Origin: an uncultured Pseudomonadales bacterium
GTDB lineage: Bacteria; Pseudomonadota; Gammaproteobacteria; Pseudomonadales; Azotimanducaceae
Assembly (NCBI GenBank): GCA_958295875.1
Contig: OY282379.1
Location: 1,798,001-1,862,000 of the forward strand
Length of the DNA stretch: 64,000 nt
Reading direction: 5' to 3'
The translations under genes and the position numbers were made by a program. Below, piece after piece: positions 51,078-59,900 of this stretch; within the stretch, counting starts at the first letter, position 1, and each line of letters starts with the position of its first letter. Below the pieces are notes generated by a model. That model saw only the letters and a list, made by a program, of their open reading frames with translations, made no database searches and was not told the origin of the DNA.

Positions 51078-52775
51078 ATGAACACAGTTGCGAAAACGTT
51101 GTTGGCGGTGCTTATCCTGCTCGCCGTCGCTGCGAGTTGGGGTTGGAGCAACCGGCTGGATGTGCTCATGTGGGCCCTGCCGAAGGTGAATGACCTACTC
51201 GAACCCATTGCCCCGAACATCCCCACGGCGTGGCCCGCAGGGCCGGAGACGGCCGCCGCGCCGCCGAGCGAACGCCCGCCGAACATCATCCTCATCCTCG
51301 CCGACGACTTGGGCTACAACGACGTCTCCTTCACCAACGGCGGCGCCGGCGATGGCAGCGTGCAGACGCCCGCCATCGACGCCATCGCCCGCGAGGGGGT
51401 GACGTTCAGCCAAGGCTATGCCGCCAACGCGGTGTGCGCGCCGTCCCGCGCATCCATCCTCACGGGGCGCTACTCCACCCGCTTTGGCTTCGAATTCACG
51501 CCGTTTTTCAAGATCGGCGCCACCATCTTCCAATGGATCGAAGACGAGAATCCCGCGCCACTGCCCGTCTACCTCGACCACGACGGCGTCGATGCCCTGC
51601 CGGACATGCGCACCATGGCGATGCCGGATGCGGAGCACACTGTGGCCGAAGCGCTCAAGGACGCCGGCTACTACACCGCCCACGTCGGCAAGTGGCACTT
51701 AGGCGCGGCGCCGGGAACCCGGCCAGAGGATCAAGGCTTCGACGACAGCCTCTACATGACGGGCATGTTGTACCTGCCGGAAGATGATCCTCGCGTGGTG
51801 AACGCCAAGCGCGAGGAGGACGGCATCGAGCGCATGGTGTGGACGAACGCCCGCTATGCCGCCCAATTCAACGGCGGGCCGCTGTTCGCGCCCGACGGCT
51901 ATCTGACGGACTACTACACCGACGAAGCGCTGAAAGTGATCGAGGCCAACCGCAACCGGCCGTTCTTCCTCTATCTCGCGCATTGGGGCATTCACAACCC
52001 GCTGCAAGCGCTGCGGTCAGACTACGACGCCTTCGCGCACATCGAGAACCACGCGCTGCGCGTGTACGCCGGCATGATCCGTTCGATGGACCGCAGCGTG
52101 CGGCGCATCCAAGAGACCTTGGCCGAACTCGGCTTGGCGGAGAACACCTTGATTGCGTTCACGAGCGACAACGGCGGCGCCGGCTACATTGCGCTGCCGG
52201 ATGTGAACGCGCCGTATCGGGGCTGGAAGCTCACGCACTTCGAGGGCGGCCTGCATGTGCCGTTCGCCGCCAGTTGGCCGGCAAGGATTCCGGCCGGCAC
52301 GACGGTGACGGAACCCGTCCACCACTTTGACCTGTTTTCCACGTTCGTCGCCGCCGGCGGTGGCACGTTGCCGGAAGACCGCACCATCGACGGCGTGAAC
52401 CTGTTGCCATATGCCACTGGCGAGGCGGCTGGCGCGCCGCACGACACCCTCTTTTGGCGCCAAGGCCACCACCAAACCATCCTGCACCAAAACTGGAAGC
52501 TGATCCGGGCCGAGGCCCCCAGCTCCTCGCAAGAAGGAGCCTTAGCCGAGGAGCGCGTCTGGCTGTTCGACTTGGCGAACGATCCGACGGAGCGCCACAA
52601 CGTGGCGGGGCAGCAGCCGGAGCGCGTCGCCGCCCTGCAGGCGTTGCTCGCCGAGCACAACGCGCAGCAGGCCGAGCCGATGTGGCCGAGCGTCGTCAAC
52701 GGGCCGCAGCTCATCGACAAGCACGGCGGCGAGGCATACGTTCCCGGCGACGAGTACATCTACTGGCCGAATTGA
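51078..52775 (+). CDS. Arylsulfatase-family sulfatase
   Basis: A 565-residue sulfatase. An N-terminal signal anchor is followed by NIILILADDLGYNDVSF, with the Asp pair that binds calcium. The active-site cysteine that becomes formylglycine is in CAPSRASILTGR near 129, the classic C-x-P-S-R pattern. Later landmarks are KWHLGAAPGTRPEDQGFD near 212-230 and TSDNGGAGYIA. A formylglycine-generating enzyme must act on it; none is in the window. The start is ATG 51078. The frame is open much further upstream but that part overlaps the LLM gene. Confidence 0.92.
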   Translation: MNTVAKTLLAVLILLAVAASWGWSNRLDVLMWALPKVNDLLEPIAPNIPTAWPAGPETAAAPPSERPPNIILILADDLGYNDVSFTNGGAGDGSVQTPAIDAIAREGVTFSQGYAANAVCAPSRASILTGRYSTRFGFEFTPFFKIGATIFQWIEDENPAPLPVYLDHDGVDALPDMRTMAMPDAEHTVAEALKDAGYYTAHVGKWHLGAAPGTRPEDQGFDDSLYMTGMLYLPEDDPRVVNAKREEDGIERMVWTNARYAAQFNGGPLFAPDGYLTDYYTDEALKVIEANRNRPFFLYLAHWGIHNPLQALRSDYDAFAHIENHALRVYAGMIRSMDRSVRRIQETLAELGLAENTLIAFTSDNGGAGYIALPDVNAPYRGWKLTHFEGGLHVPFAASWPARIPAGTTVTEPVHHFDLFSTFVAAGGGTLPEDRTIDGVNLLPYATGEAAGAPHDTLFWRQGHHQTILHQNWKLIRAEAPSSSQEGALAEERVWLFDLANDPTERHNVAGQQPERVAALQALLAEHNAQQAEPMWPSVVNGPQLIDKHGGEAYVPGDEYIYWPN

Positions 52776-52841
52776 GCCGCGTCACCAGCTTGCCGGCACC
52801 CACCGCCGCTGGCCCGCTCGGCCAGCGCTCCCCCGCTGCGC

Positions 52842-53192
52842 TTACAGCAGCGCTTCGATGTTCGTTTCCGGGCGGGCGATGACGGCGCGGCCGCCGCGGG
52901 TGGCGATGGGGCGCTGCATGAGGCGCGGGTGCTTGGCGATCAAACTGGCCACTGCCGGCGCCGTCGTGTAGTCCTCGGCGTTCAGCCCCAACTCGGCGAA
53001 ATGCTTGTCGCGCCGGATGAGGGCGCTCGGCGACGCGTCGAGCATCGTCAACAGGTTCAATACCCCAGCTTCGTCGAGGGGTGTTTTCAGATAGTGAATG
53101 ACATCGAACTCGACGTCTCGCTCGCGCAAGATTTTCATTGCGCCGCGCGATTTGCCTCAGCTCGGGTTGTGGTAAAGGACGAGGCGTTCCAC
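52842..53192 (-). CDS. ArsC-family reductase with UGA at the catalytic cysteine (candidate selenoprotein)
   Basis: Read straight through the TGA at 53157-53159, this frame encodes 116 residues: VERLVLYHNPS-U-GKSRGA, then the family core MKILRERDVEFDVIHYLKTP, and later RRDKHFAELGL and MQRPIATRGGRAVIARP. Thioredoxin-fold ArsC proteins have the catalytic cysteine at position 12 in HNPxCxxSR; the TGA falls at exactly residue 12. GTG 53192 is the start, with GGAG 7 bases upstream; it gives the normal family length of about 115. A short 98-residue ORF from ATG 53138 is open but lacks the catalytic residue. A hairpin after the TGA fits the bacterial SECIS model. Sec-containing ArsC-like proteins have been reported in marine metagenomes. 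If the hairpin is not functional, this is a pseudogene by Cys-to-stop change. Confidence 0.75.
53118..53150 (-). promoter_or_regulatory. Candidate bacterial SECIS element
   Basis: On the minus strand a hairpin begins 6 bases after the UGA. The lower stem is TCGC/GCGA (4 bp), then a 3/2 internal loop, then the upper stem GCGCAA/TTGCGC (6 bp) and an 8-base apical loop TGAAAATC. The distance from UGA to the loop is 19 bases, and a G is the second loop base. This agrees with the bSECIS consensus (loop 3-14 nt, spacing about 16-37 nt, G in the first two loop positions). Confidence 0.6.
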
Positions 53193-53315
53193 TGCTCGGC
53201 TCCAATTTGGGCTCGCCGCGAGTATAGCGCCGGCGCCGGGCAACCCCGCACACGCTTTCCCAATCGCCTGAAAGCTCGGTTAGCATTGGGGCAGACACGG
53301 TTAGGCAGAAAAGAG

Positions 53316-55379
53316 ATGAACGCGAACACACATGACGGCACTCGCGGGGCGCGCTTCTTGAGATGGGGCGCCGGCATTGCATGGGCCGGGGCCTTCGCCG
53401 CGCTGGCGGGCTGCGCCGAAGCGCCGGCGCCGGCTGAGTCTGAGCCGGAGGCCATGCCCGAAGCCACGATGCCGGAGGCGCCGGCAATGCCGGCGGCCAA
53501 TCCGGAGCGCAACGCTTACTTTGGAGACCTCCACGTCCACTCGCGCTTTTCCTTCGACGCGTTCCTGTTTGGCACCGTCGCCACGCCCGACGAGGCGTAC
53601 CGCTACGCGCGCGGCGAGAACTTGAAGCATGTGCTCGGCTTTGAGATGAAGATGCCGGAGCCGCTGGATTTCTACTCGGTGACAGACCACGCCATGTTCC
53701 TTGGCATGCTCCCGGCCATGTCAGACCCAACCACCGAGATCTCGAAGAACGAGCTCGCGCAGCCGTTCGCAGCCGCGCAGACGGTGGATGAACGGCGCGA
53801 GGCGTTCGGCAACATGCGGCCCATCCTTTCAGACCCTGAGAGAGCCGATGAGCTGCTGGACTTGAACATCGTCCGCTCGGCTTGGTCGGACATCATGGCG
53901 GCAGCGAACCGCGCCAACGAACCCGGCGCGTTCACCGCCTTCATCGGCTATGAATACACTTCTGGCCCCGATTCGCAAAACCTGCACCGCAACGTCATCT
54001 TCCGCGGCGATGCGGCGCCGGAGGTGCCGTTCTCGCGGCTGGATTCATCCAATCCCGAAGACCTGTGGGCCTGGATGGACGCAGCGCGCGCCAACGGCCA
54101 GGACGCCGTGGCGATTCCGCACAACTCCAACGGCTCGAACGGCCAGATGTTCAAGCCAGCCTACTATGACGACGCGCCGTTGGACGCCGCGTACGCCGAG
54201 TTGCGGATGCGCAACGAGCCGCTGGTGGAGGTGACGCAGGTGAAGGGCACCTCCGACACCCATCCCTTGCTCTCCCCCAACGACGAGTGGGCGAACTTCG
54301 AGATCATGCCGTTTCGCATCGCCACGCAGGTCATCAGCAACATTTCCGGCAGCTATGCGCGCGAGGCGCTGGTGAAGGGGCTTGAGTTCGAGGAGAACGA
54401 AGGCTTCAACCCGTTCAAGTTCGGCCTCGTCGGCGCGAGCGACACCCACAACGCCTCCTACGCCGGCGACGAATCGGATTACTACAGCAAAGTTGGCATG
54501 CTTGACGGCACCCCCGAACGGCGTGGCTCCGTGCCCTTGGAGCCGCAGGAAGGGGCTGGGCCGTTCGACATCCAGCCTTGTCCGGAAACGGTGCCCACCG
54601 CAGTGGCCGGCGAATCCACCGAGCCGGCGCCGTCGGTTTGGTGTGGCGCGGACGCAGACCAATTCTCCGAGGGCTACTACACCTACTGGAGCGCCTCTGG
54701 CCTCACGGGGGCGTGGGCGGAGGAGAACACCCGCGAATCCATCCACGACGCATTCCGTCGCAAGGAAACCTTCGCCACCAGCGGGCCGCGCATCCGCGTG
54801 CGCTTCTTTGGCGGCTTCGGCCTCGATGGCGTCGACATGGACGCGATGGATCGGGCATCTCAAGCCTATGCCGGCGGCGTGCCGATGGGCGGCGACCTGC
54901 CAAGCCAAGAAGCGGCTGGCGCGCCCACGTTCCTGTTGTGGGCCTCCAGAGACGCGCGCAGCGCACCGCTGCAGCGCGCCCAGGTCATCAAGGGTTGGGT
55001 GGAAGATGGCACGATGCGGGAACAGGTGTTCGACGTCGCCTGCTCGGACGACGGCGCCGTGGATCCCACAACCCACCGCTGCCCAGACAACGGCGCGAGC
55101 GTGAACATGGAGACCTGCGCCATCTCGGAAGGCATGGGCGCGGCCGAACTCGCCACGGCCTGGCAAGACCCGCAGTTCGATCCGTCGCAGCGCGCCGTGT
55201 ACTACGCGCGGGTGTTGGAGAACCCCACTTGCCGCTGGTCCACCTGGGAGGCGCTGCGCGCCGGCGTGGCGCCGCGGTCAGACCTGCAGGCCACCATTCA
55301 AGAGCGGGCTTGGACATCGCCCATCTGGTACGCCCCAGCAGCGATGGCCGAGATGGCCGAGGAAGCTCCTAATGGCTGA
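53316..55379 (+). CDS. DUF3604 lipoprotein
   Basis: A 687-residue protein. The N-terminus has an arginine start, a hydrophobic stretch and a lipobox ALAGCAEAP, so it is an exported lipoprotein. The DUF3604 landmarks are YFGDLHVHSRFSFDAFLFGT near 63-82, then a TDHAMFLGML segment, VGASDTHNASY near 375 and NTRESIHDAFRRKETFATSG near 470. The histidine-rich GDLHVHS and SDTHN motifs suggest a PHP-like metal centre, but the reaction is unknown. It overlaps the next VOC gene by 8 bp and is divergent from the ArsC-family gene. Confidence 0.88.
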   Translation: MNANTHDGTRGARFLRWGAGIAWAGAFAALAGCAEAPAPAESEPEAMPEATMPEAPAMPAANPERNAYFGDLHVHSRFSFDAFLFGTVATPDEAYRYARGENLKHVLGFEMKMPEPLDFYSVTDHAMFLGMLPAMSDPTTEISKNELAQPFAAAQTVDERREAFGNMRPILSDPERADELLDLNIVRSAWSDIMAAANRANEPGAFTAFIGYEYTSGPDSQNLHRNVIFRGDAAPEVPFSRLDSSNPEDLWAWMDAARANGQDAVAIPHNSNGSNGQMFKPAYYDDAPLDAAYAELRMRNEPLVEVTQVKGTSDTHPLLSPNDEWANFEIMPFRIATQVISNISGSYAREALVKGLEFEENEGFNPFKFGLVGASDTHNASYAGDESDYYSKVGMLDGTPERRGSVPLEPQEGAGPFDIQPCPETVPTAVAGESTEPAPSVWCGADADQFSEGYYTYWSASGLTGAWAEENTRESIHDAFRRKETFATSGPRIRVRFFGGFGLDGVDMDAMDRASQAYAGGVPMGGDLPSQEAAGAPTFLLWASRDARSAPLQRAQVIKGWVEDGTMREQVFDVACSDDGAVDPTTHRCPDNGASVNMETCAISEGMGAAELATAWQDPQFDPSQRAVYYARVLENPTCRWSTWEALRAGVAPRSDLQATIQERAWTSPIWYAPAAMAEMAEEAPNG

Positions 55380-55788
55380 CGCCGTGGATGATGTGCCGAG
55401 CATCATCCACCACGTTTCCATCGGCGTGGGCGACCTCGCCCGCGCCGCGGCGTTCTACGACAAGGTGATGGCCACCATTGGCGCCCGGCGGGTGATGGAG
55501 TTCCCTTTCGCGGTGGCCTACGGCAAGGCATTCCCCGAAATGTGGATTCAAGCGCCGTTTGATGGCGAGCCAGCAGGCGAACCCGCGAACGGCGCCCACT
55601 TGGCGTTCATCGCCCCAACGCAGGACGCGGTGCGGGCGTTCCACACGGCGGCCCTCGGCGCCGGCGGCACGGACGACGGGGCGCCGGGGCTGCGGCCAGA
55701 CTATGGCCCAACGTACTACGGCTGTTTCGTGCGGGATCCGGACGGGCACAAAATCGAAGCTGCGGTGATTCCTCAGCTAGAAGCCTAA
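55372..55788 (+). CDS. VOC-family (glyoxalase-like) protein
   Basis: A 138-residue VOC protein: IIHHVSIGVGDLARAAAFYD at the start and FVRDPDGHKIEAAVIP at the end give the canonical His and Glu metal-ligand positions of the glyoxalase fold. The C-terminal glutamate is in HKIEAAV. Its ATG overlaps the DUF3604 gene by 8 bp, so they are coupled. The reaction is unknown. A terminator-like hairpin follows. Confidence 0.88.
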   Translation: MADAVDDVPSIIHHVSIGVGDLARAAAFYDKVMATIGARRVMEFPFAVAYGKAFPEMWIQAPFDGEPAGEPANGAHLAFIAPTQDAVRAFHTAALGAGGTDDGAPGLRPDYGPTYYGCFVRDPDGHKIEAAVIPQLEA

Positions 55789-55807
55789 AGGGGTCTCGCG
55801 CCCCTTT
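55787..55807. terminator. GC-rich hairpin ending in TTT, likely bidirectional terminator
   Basis: AAAGGGG, a 7-base loop and CCCCTTT form a 7-bp stem between the convergent VOC and TadC genes. It begins inside the VOC stop codon. There is a short T-run on each strand. Confidence 0.6.
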
Positions 55808-55857
55808 CGCGCCTGCCAGATGCATGGGCGCGGCGACAGCGCGCGTGCCGCCGCGGC

Positions 55858-56805
55858 TCAGCCACCGCCAATCGCGCCGATCTCGTCCAACAACTGCAGC
55901 ATGGAAGGGCCGCCGACGATCACCAACAATCCTGGCAGCAGGAAGCCGATGGATGGCAGCATCAGCATCGTCGGCAGGCGCGCCATCTTTGTCTGCATTT
56001 TGGAGAGCGTTTCCACCCGCACCGAACCGGCGAGCTTGCGCAGGGCATCCGCGGTCGGCGTGCCGTGGCGTTCGCTCTGCGCCACAGTGACGGCGAGATC
56101 CCGCATCTGTTGGCTATCCAAGCGCTCCGCAACGCGCCCCAATGCCTCCTCCCGCGAGCGGCCATGCACGTTCATGTCGATGGTCGCCTGCCCCAGCTCT
56201 TGGGCAAGGGTGGGATGAAAGGCCGTCATGTCGTCCACCGTGCGGCGCAGGGCGCGCTCGAACGTCAGCCCCGCCTCGAGGCAGACGACCAACAGGTCCA
56301 CCGCATCAGGCAGCGCTGTCTGGATGTCCCAAATGCGCTTGGTGGCGATCTTCGAGACGATGAGCTCCGGCAGCAGGTTGAGCATCACACCAACGAGGAA
56401 CCCGCCGCCCAAGCCGATTGCAAGCCCCATCGGGCCCGGCGAGCCAATCACGAGCGCGCCCACCAGCAAGCCGCCCACCAGACACGCCAGCTTGGCGCCA
56501 AGCACCACGAGCACGGCATTGGATGATTGGTAACCGGCGCGCTGCAGCGACATGGCAATCTTCTTTCGGTCGTCCTCGCCGAGAGGCATGATGCCGCCCA
56601 ACGCGGTGAACGTGCGTTCCAAGGCCCCGCGCACGCCGGCGGCGCCCTCTGCCAAGCGTTCATCAAACGTCGAGCCGGTGGATTGGCCCTCGGCAAGTTG
56701 CAGGCGGCGCGCCATGCGCTGCCGATTCTGCCAAGCGCTCACCGCCAAGTAGACGCTGACAGCAAGGCCGAGCGGCAGCAGGATGGAGAGTGCGTCGGCC
56801 ATCAT
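55858..56805 (-). CDS. tadC: Type II secretion F-family inner-membrane protein TadC
   Basis: A 315-residue membrane protein with a T2SS-F domain (about 170-300: RALRRTVDDMTAFHPTLAQEL, DSQQMRDLAVTVAQSERHG) and hydrophobic helices at both ends. In Tad pili TadB and TadC form the inner-membrane platform for the Flp pilus motor. The start at 56805 is in the TadB stop (ATGA), so it is coupled to tadB. It is the last gene of the operon in the window. Confidence 0.9.
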   Translation of the reverse strand: MMADALSILLPLGLAVSVYLAVSAWQNRQRMARRLQLAEGQSTGSTFDERLAEGAAGVRGALERTFTALGGIMPLGEDDRKKIAMSLQRAGYQSSNAVLVVLGAKLACLVGGLLVGALVIGSPGPMGLAIGLGGGFLVGVMLNLLPELIVSKIATKRIWDIQTALPDAVDLLVVCLEAGLTFERALRRTVDDMTAFHPTLAQELGQATIDMNVHGRSREEALGRVAERLDSQQMRDLAVTVAQSERHGTPTADALRKLAGSVRVETLSKMQTKMARLPTMLMLPSIGFLLPGLLVIVGGPSMLQLLDEIGAIGGG

Positions 56806-57743
56806 CGCTGTGCGCTCCGGATCATCAGCCACGCCACGATGAGGCCCGCCGCCATGAAGGCGATGCCAATGCCGAGCAGGTGGCGGCCCTCGTTCAACAG
56901 CACCGAGATGATGTCTGGCTGCATCACCGCCTGCATGCCGACGCCCAGTACCGGCACCGCGCTCAAGATGATGAGCGTCATGCGGGATTCCGCGGTGGAT
57001 GCCTTCATCTTGACGCGGCCATCCATCCGCTCCCGCGACATGGCGGCCAGGTTGCCGACCGCTTCGGAGAGATTGCCCCCGGTGCTCGATTGCGTGGAAA
57101 CGATGGCCGCCAGCATCGCAAGTTCGCTCATGCCCACCCGACGCCCTTCGTTGCCGATGGCGCGTTCAAGGGGCACGCCGAAACTCGCCTCGAGCAGGAT
57201 GTTCCGCAGCGATTCCTTCAGTGGCGGCTGTGCCGCGTCCGCCACGGAGTGCAGCGCCCGATTGGTGGGAATGCCGTAGCGCACCATGCGCTGCAGGTCT
57301 TCCAAAGCAAGCAAAAAGCGGTCGCTGAACGCCTCCCGCTGGCGGCTCTCGAGCATCGTGCCGACGTTCCAGCCCAAGGCGATGCCAAGGATGATGCCGG
57401 TGGGCACGGCCATTGCCGTGGCCATGCCGACGAATACGAGAAAGGGTGTCAACGCAGCGCTCGACAGCAACGCGGCGATGATCGCAATGATCGATGTGCG
57501 GGTGCCACCGGACAGCGGATAGCGCGCCTGCATCCGCGCGAACAATGCGCTGGTCTGGCCTTCGGTGCGGTTGGAGTCGCCCTTCGCCGCCACGGCGCCG
57601 CCGCCGTCGCCTTCAATGCCCAGCACGTCCGCAAACGGTTTCATGCGCCGCCGCACCCGAGACCGAGTGCGCAAGGTCTCGCTGCCCCATAAGGCGCCAA
57701 AGCCCAAAGCGATGGCGGCAAGGATGGCGAGGGCGTCGATCAC
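56802..57743 (-). CDS. tadB: Type II secretion F-family inner-membrane protein TadB
   Basis: A 313-residue platform protein: an N-terminal helix, then the T2SS-F domain (MVRYGIPTNRALHSVAD, STQSSTGGNLSEAVGNLA) and two C-terminal helices. It starts at GTG 57743, overlapping the cpaF stop. It recruits the CpaF ATPase and anchors pilus assembly. The longer open frame to 57884 is not family-like. Confidence 0.92.
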   Translation of the reverse strand: MIDALAILAAIALGFGALWGSETLRTRSRVRRRMKPFADVLGIEGDGGGAVAAKGDSNRTEGQTSALFARMQARYPLSGGTRTSIIAIIAALLSSAALTPFLVFVGMATAMAVPTGIILGIALGWNVGTMLESRQREAFSDRFLLALEDLQRMVRYGIPTNRALHSVADAAQPPLKESLRNILLEASFGVPLERAIGNEGRRVGMSELAMLAAIVSTQSSTGGNLSEAVGNLAAMSRERMDGRVKMKASTAESRMTLIILSAVPVLGVGMQAVMQPDIISVLLNEGRHLLGIGIAFMAAGLIVAWLMIRSAQR

Positions 57744-59098
57744 CGCGTTTGTCCCCAGCGGCTGCCGCCCATGCTCATGCTCGACGCCAGCATCTGCCCG
57801 AAGCCCATGTCCTGCACCTGTTGGGTGAAGGACGGCCGGGCGCCGCTGCATGTGAAGCGGTCTGTGCCGGCATCGTAGCTCCACAGGTCTTCCATCAAGG
57901 GGATGTCGCCTTCCAAGCCGGCCACGTCCGTAATCGAGATGATGCGCCGCTTGCCGTCTCGGAAGCGGGCGGCTTGGACGATGAGATCCACTGCGGAGAC
58001 CACCTGATGGCGGATGGCCGACAGCGGCATGTCGCCGGAGCCCATCATCACTAGGTACTCAAGGCGGCGGACGGTCTCGCGCGGATTGTTGGCATGCACG
58101 GTGAACATCGAACCTGGATGGCCGGTGTTCATGGCCTGCAACGCCTCCAACGCCTCCGGCCCCCGCACCTCGCCGACGATGATCCGGTCTGGCCGCATTC
58201 GGAGCGCGTTCTTTAACAGATCGCGCATGTGGATTTCACCAGAGCCTTCGGATGAGGCCGCGCGGGTCTCCAAGCGCACAACGTGCGGCTGGCGCAGGCT
58301 CAGCTCGGCGGCGTCCTCCAACGTCACCACCCGCTCCTCGGCGCCGATGTTCTCCGACAAGGCATTCAGGATGGTCGTCTTGCCGGAGCCTGTGCCGCCG
58401 GAGACGACGACGTTGAGCTGGGCCTTCGTGGCCACCTCCAAGAGCACCGCCATGCCGGGATGAACGGTACCGCCTTCCGCTAGATCCTTGACGGAGAAAC
58501 CACCTTTCTTGAATCGCCGGATGGAGATGGCGGCGCCATCGACGGCGAGCGGCGGGCCAATGATGTTGACCCGGGAGCCATCTTGGAGCCGCGCGTCGCA
58601 CATGGGGTTCAGCTCATCCACATGGCGGCCCACGCCCTCGGCGATGCGCTGGGCGATGCGCGTCAAATGATCCGCATCGCGGAACTTCACTTCCTCCCGG
58701 CTCAGGATGCCCTTGCGTTCGACGTAAACCGAATGCAGGCCGTTCACCAAAATGTCGCTGACGTCCGGGTCGCGCAGCAGCGGGCCGAGCGGGCCGAGGC
58801 CGCGCATTTCGTCAACTAGGCGCGTGGCAAGCCGTTGGTGTGCGCCACCCAGCGCCGGCGCGTCGGCAGCCGTCTCCGCTTGGCGGATGATGGACAACGT
58901 GAGGTCTGTGAAGCCATCCTCGCTCAAGTTGGATGCGGATTCCGTATCCATCGCCTCGAGCACCCGCTGGTGATACCAAGGCACCGCCGCCTCAAAGCGG
59001 TCCCGCGATGCTGCCTCCGGCGTTGCCGAACGGAACGCCGCATCGCGCTCCGCGCGCTGTAGCGGCCGGCCGTGGCGATGGCGAATGGATTGGGCCAT
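57740..59098 (-). CDS. cpaF: Tad pilus assembly ATPase CpaF/TadA
   Basis: A 452-residue type II/IV secretion ATPase. Walker A is VVSGGTGSGKTTILNAL near 223-240, the Asp box lies just before, Walker B is DRIIVGEVRGPEALEAL, and a His box follows. Such ATPases power extension and sometimes retraction of Flp pili. It starts at ATG 59098 (MAQSIRHRHG). It heads the stretch cpaF-tadB-tadC on the minus strand. Confidence 0.95.
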   Translation of the reverse strand: MAQSIRHRHGRPLQRAERDAAFRSATPEAASRDRFEAAVPWYHQRVLEAMDTESASNLSEDGFTDLTLSIIRQAETAADAPALGGAHQRLATRLVDEMRGLGPLGPLLRDPDVSDILVNGLHSVYVERKGILSREEVKFRDADHLTRIAQRIAEGVGRHVDELNPMCDARLQDGSRVNIIGPPLAVDGAAISIRRFKKGGFSVKDLAEGGTVHPGMAVLLEVATKAQLNVVVSGGTGSGKTTILNALSENIGAEERVVTLEDAAELSLRQPHVVRLETRAASSEGSGEIHMRDLLKNALRMRPDRIIVGEVRGPEALEALQAMNTGHPGSMFTVHANNPRETVRRLEYLVMMGSGDMPLSAIRHQVVSAVDLIVQAARFRDGKRRIISITDVAGLEGDIPLMEDLWSYDAGTDRFTCSGARPSFTQQVQDMGFGQMLASSMSMGGSRWGQTR

Positions 59099-59138
59099 TA
59101 GGCGATGTATTGTAGCGCGGGAGGCGGCTGGCAGACCC

Positions 59139-59900
59139 TTAGGGTGCGCACCACACGCAACCTTCCACGTCGTCCTCCAAGGCGGTGATGGCACCCCACG
59201 CGACGCGGTGGCGGATGGTGGTGGACGCATCGAAAACATCCAGCCCGATGTTGACGAGGGCGCCGCCCATCAGCCCCGGGTCCGAGTTGCCGCCGCCGAA
59301 GTGGGAGCAGATCTCCAACACCACCCACCATTCGTCTTCCTGCAAGCGGCGGCTGGCCCAAGTGCTGGGTGCGCTGCCATCGTCTCCTTCATTGGGGAGC
59401 AGCGGATCGTTCGCGCCGAACATCGCGCCTTCGGCTGGCATTTCGGAATCGAGCCCGGCGCAGTCCCCCCCGCCCTGCCATGCCCGCGGTTGGGTTGGGT
59501 CGTCATCTGGGTCTGGGCGCACCTCCTTCACCACCATCGGTTCGCACCAACCGGCGGTATCCACGGCGCAGTCCACGCCGTCCGAGCGCAGCCCTTCGCC
59601 GCGCGCCACCGCGACCACCCGCAGCGTGCCGGCGCTGAACTCACCCATCCGATCCATCGCGGCTTGCACGACATTGTTCACCGCCGCTTCGGTCCACCTG
59701 TTGCCGCCGGCGATCAGTTCAACCACAGCGTACTGTTGGCGGGCGACATCCGTGCGATAGGCGGCGAACGACCGCAAGTCCACGATGACGGCCATTAACA
59801 CAAGCAAGAAGGGAGCGATGAGGACGAGTTCGACGGCGGCAGACCCCCGCGCTCCACGCCGCGGCGGCCTCCGGCCCCGCGCAGGATCATTCACGGACAT
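59139..59900 (-). CDS. TadE-like pseudopilin protein
   Basis: A 253-residue protein with the TadE mark GSAAVELVLIAPFLLVLMAV near 19-38, a hydrophobic helix with a conserved Glu that serves as the prepilin peptidase recognition point (GxxxxE). The remainder is a periplasmic globular domain with several cysteines that could form disulfides. TadE/TadF proteins are minor pseudopilins in Tad pilus assembly. Its start at 59900 overlaps the next tadE-like gene by 14 bp. Confidence 0.8.
   Translation of the reverse strand: MSVNDPARGRRPPRRGARGSAAVELVLIAPFLLVLMAVIVDLRSFAAYRTDVARQQYAVVELIAGGNRWTEAAVNNVVQAAMDRMGEFSAGTLRVVAVARGEGLRSDGVDCAVDTAGWCEPMVVKEVRPDPDDDPTQPRAWQGGGDCAGLDSEMPAEGAMFGANDPLLPNEGDDGSAPSTWASRRLQEDEWWVVLEICSHFGGGNSDPGLMGGALVNIGLDVFDASTTIRHRVAWGAITALEDDVEGCVWCAP

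Noticed and set aside
52842..53138. Simple ATG-started 98-residue ArsC-like gene
   Set aside because: This start loses the active-site segment HNPS-UGA-GKSR, whose codons are intact upstream. The GTG at 53192 with a GGAG site gives the full-length family protein.
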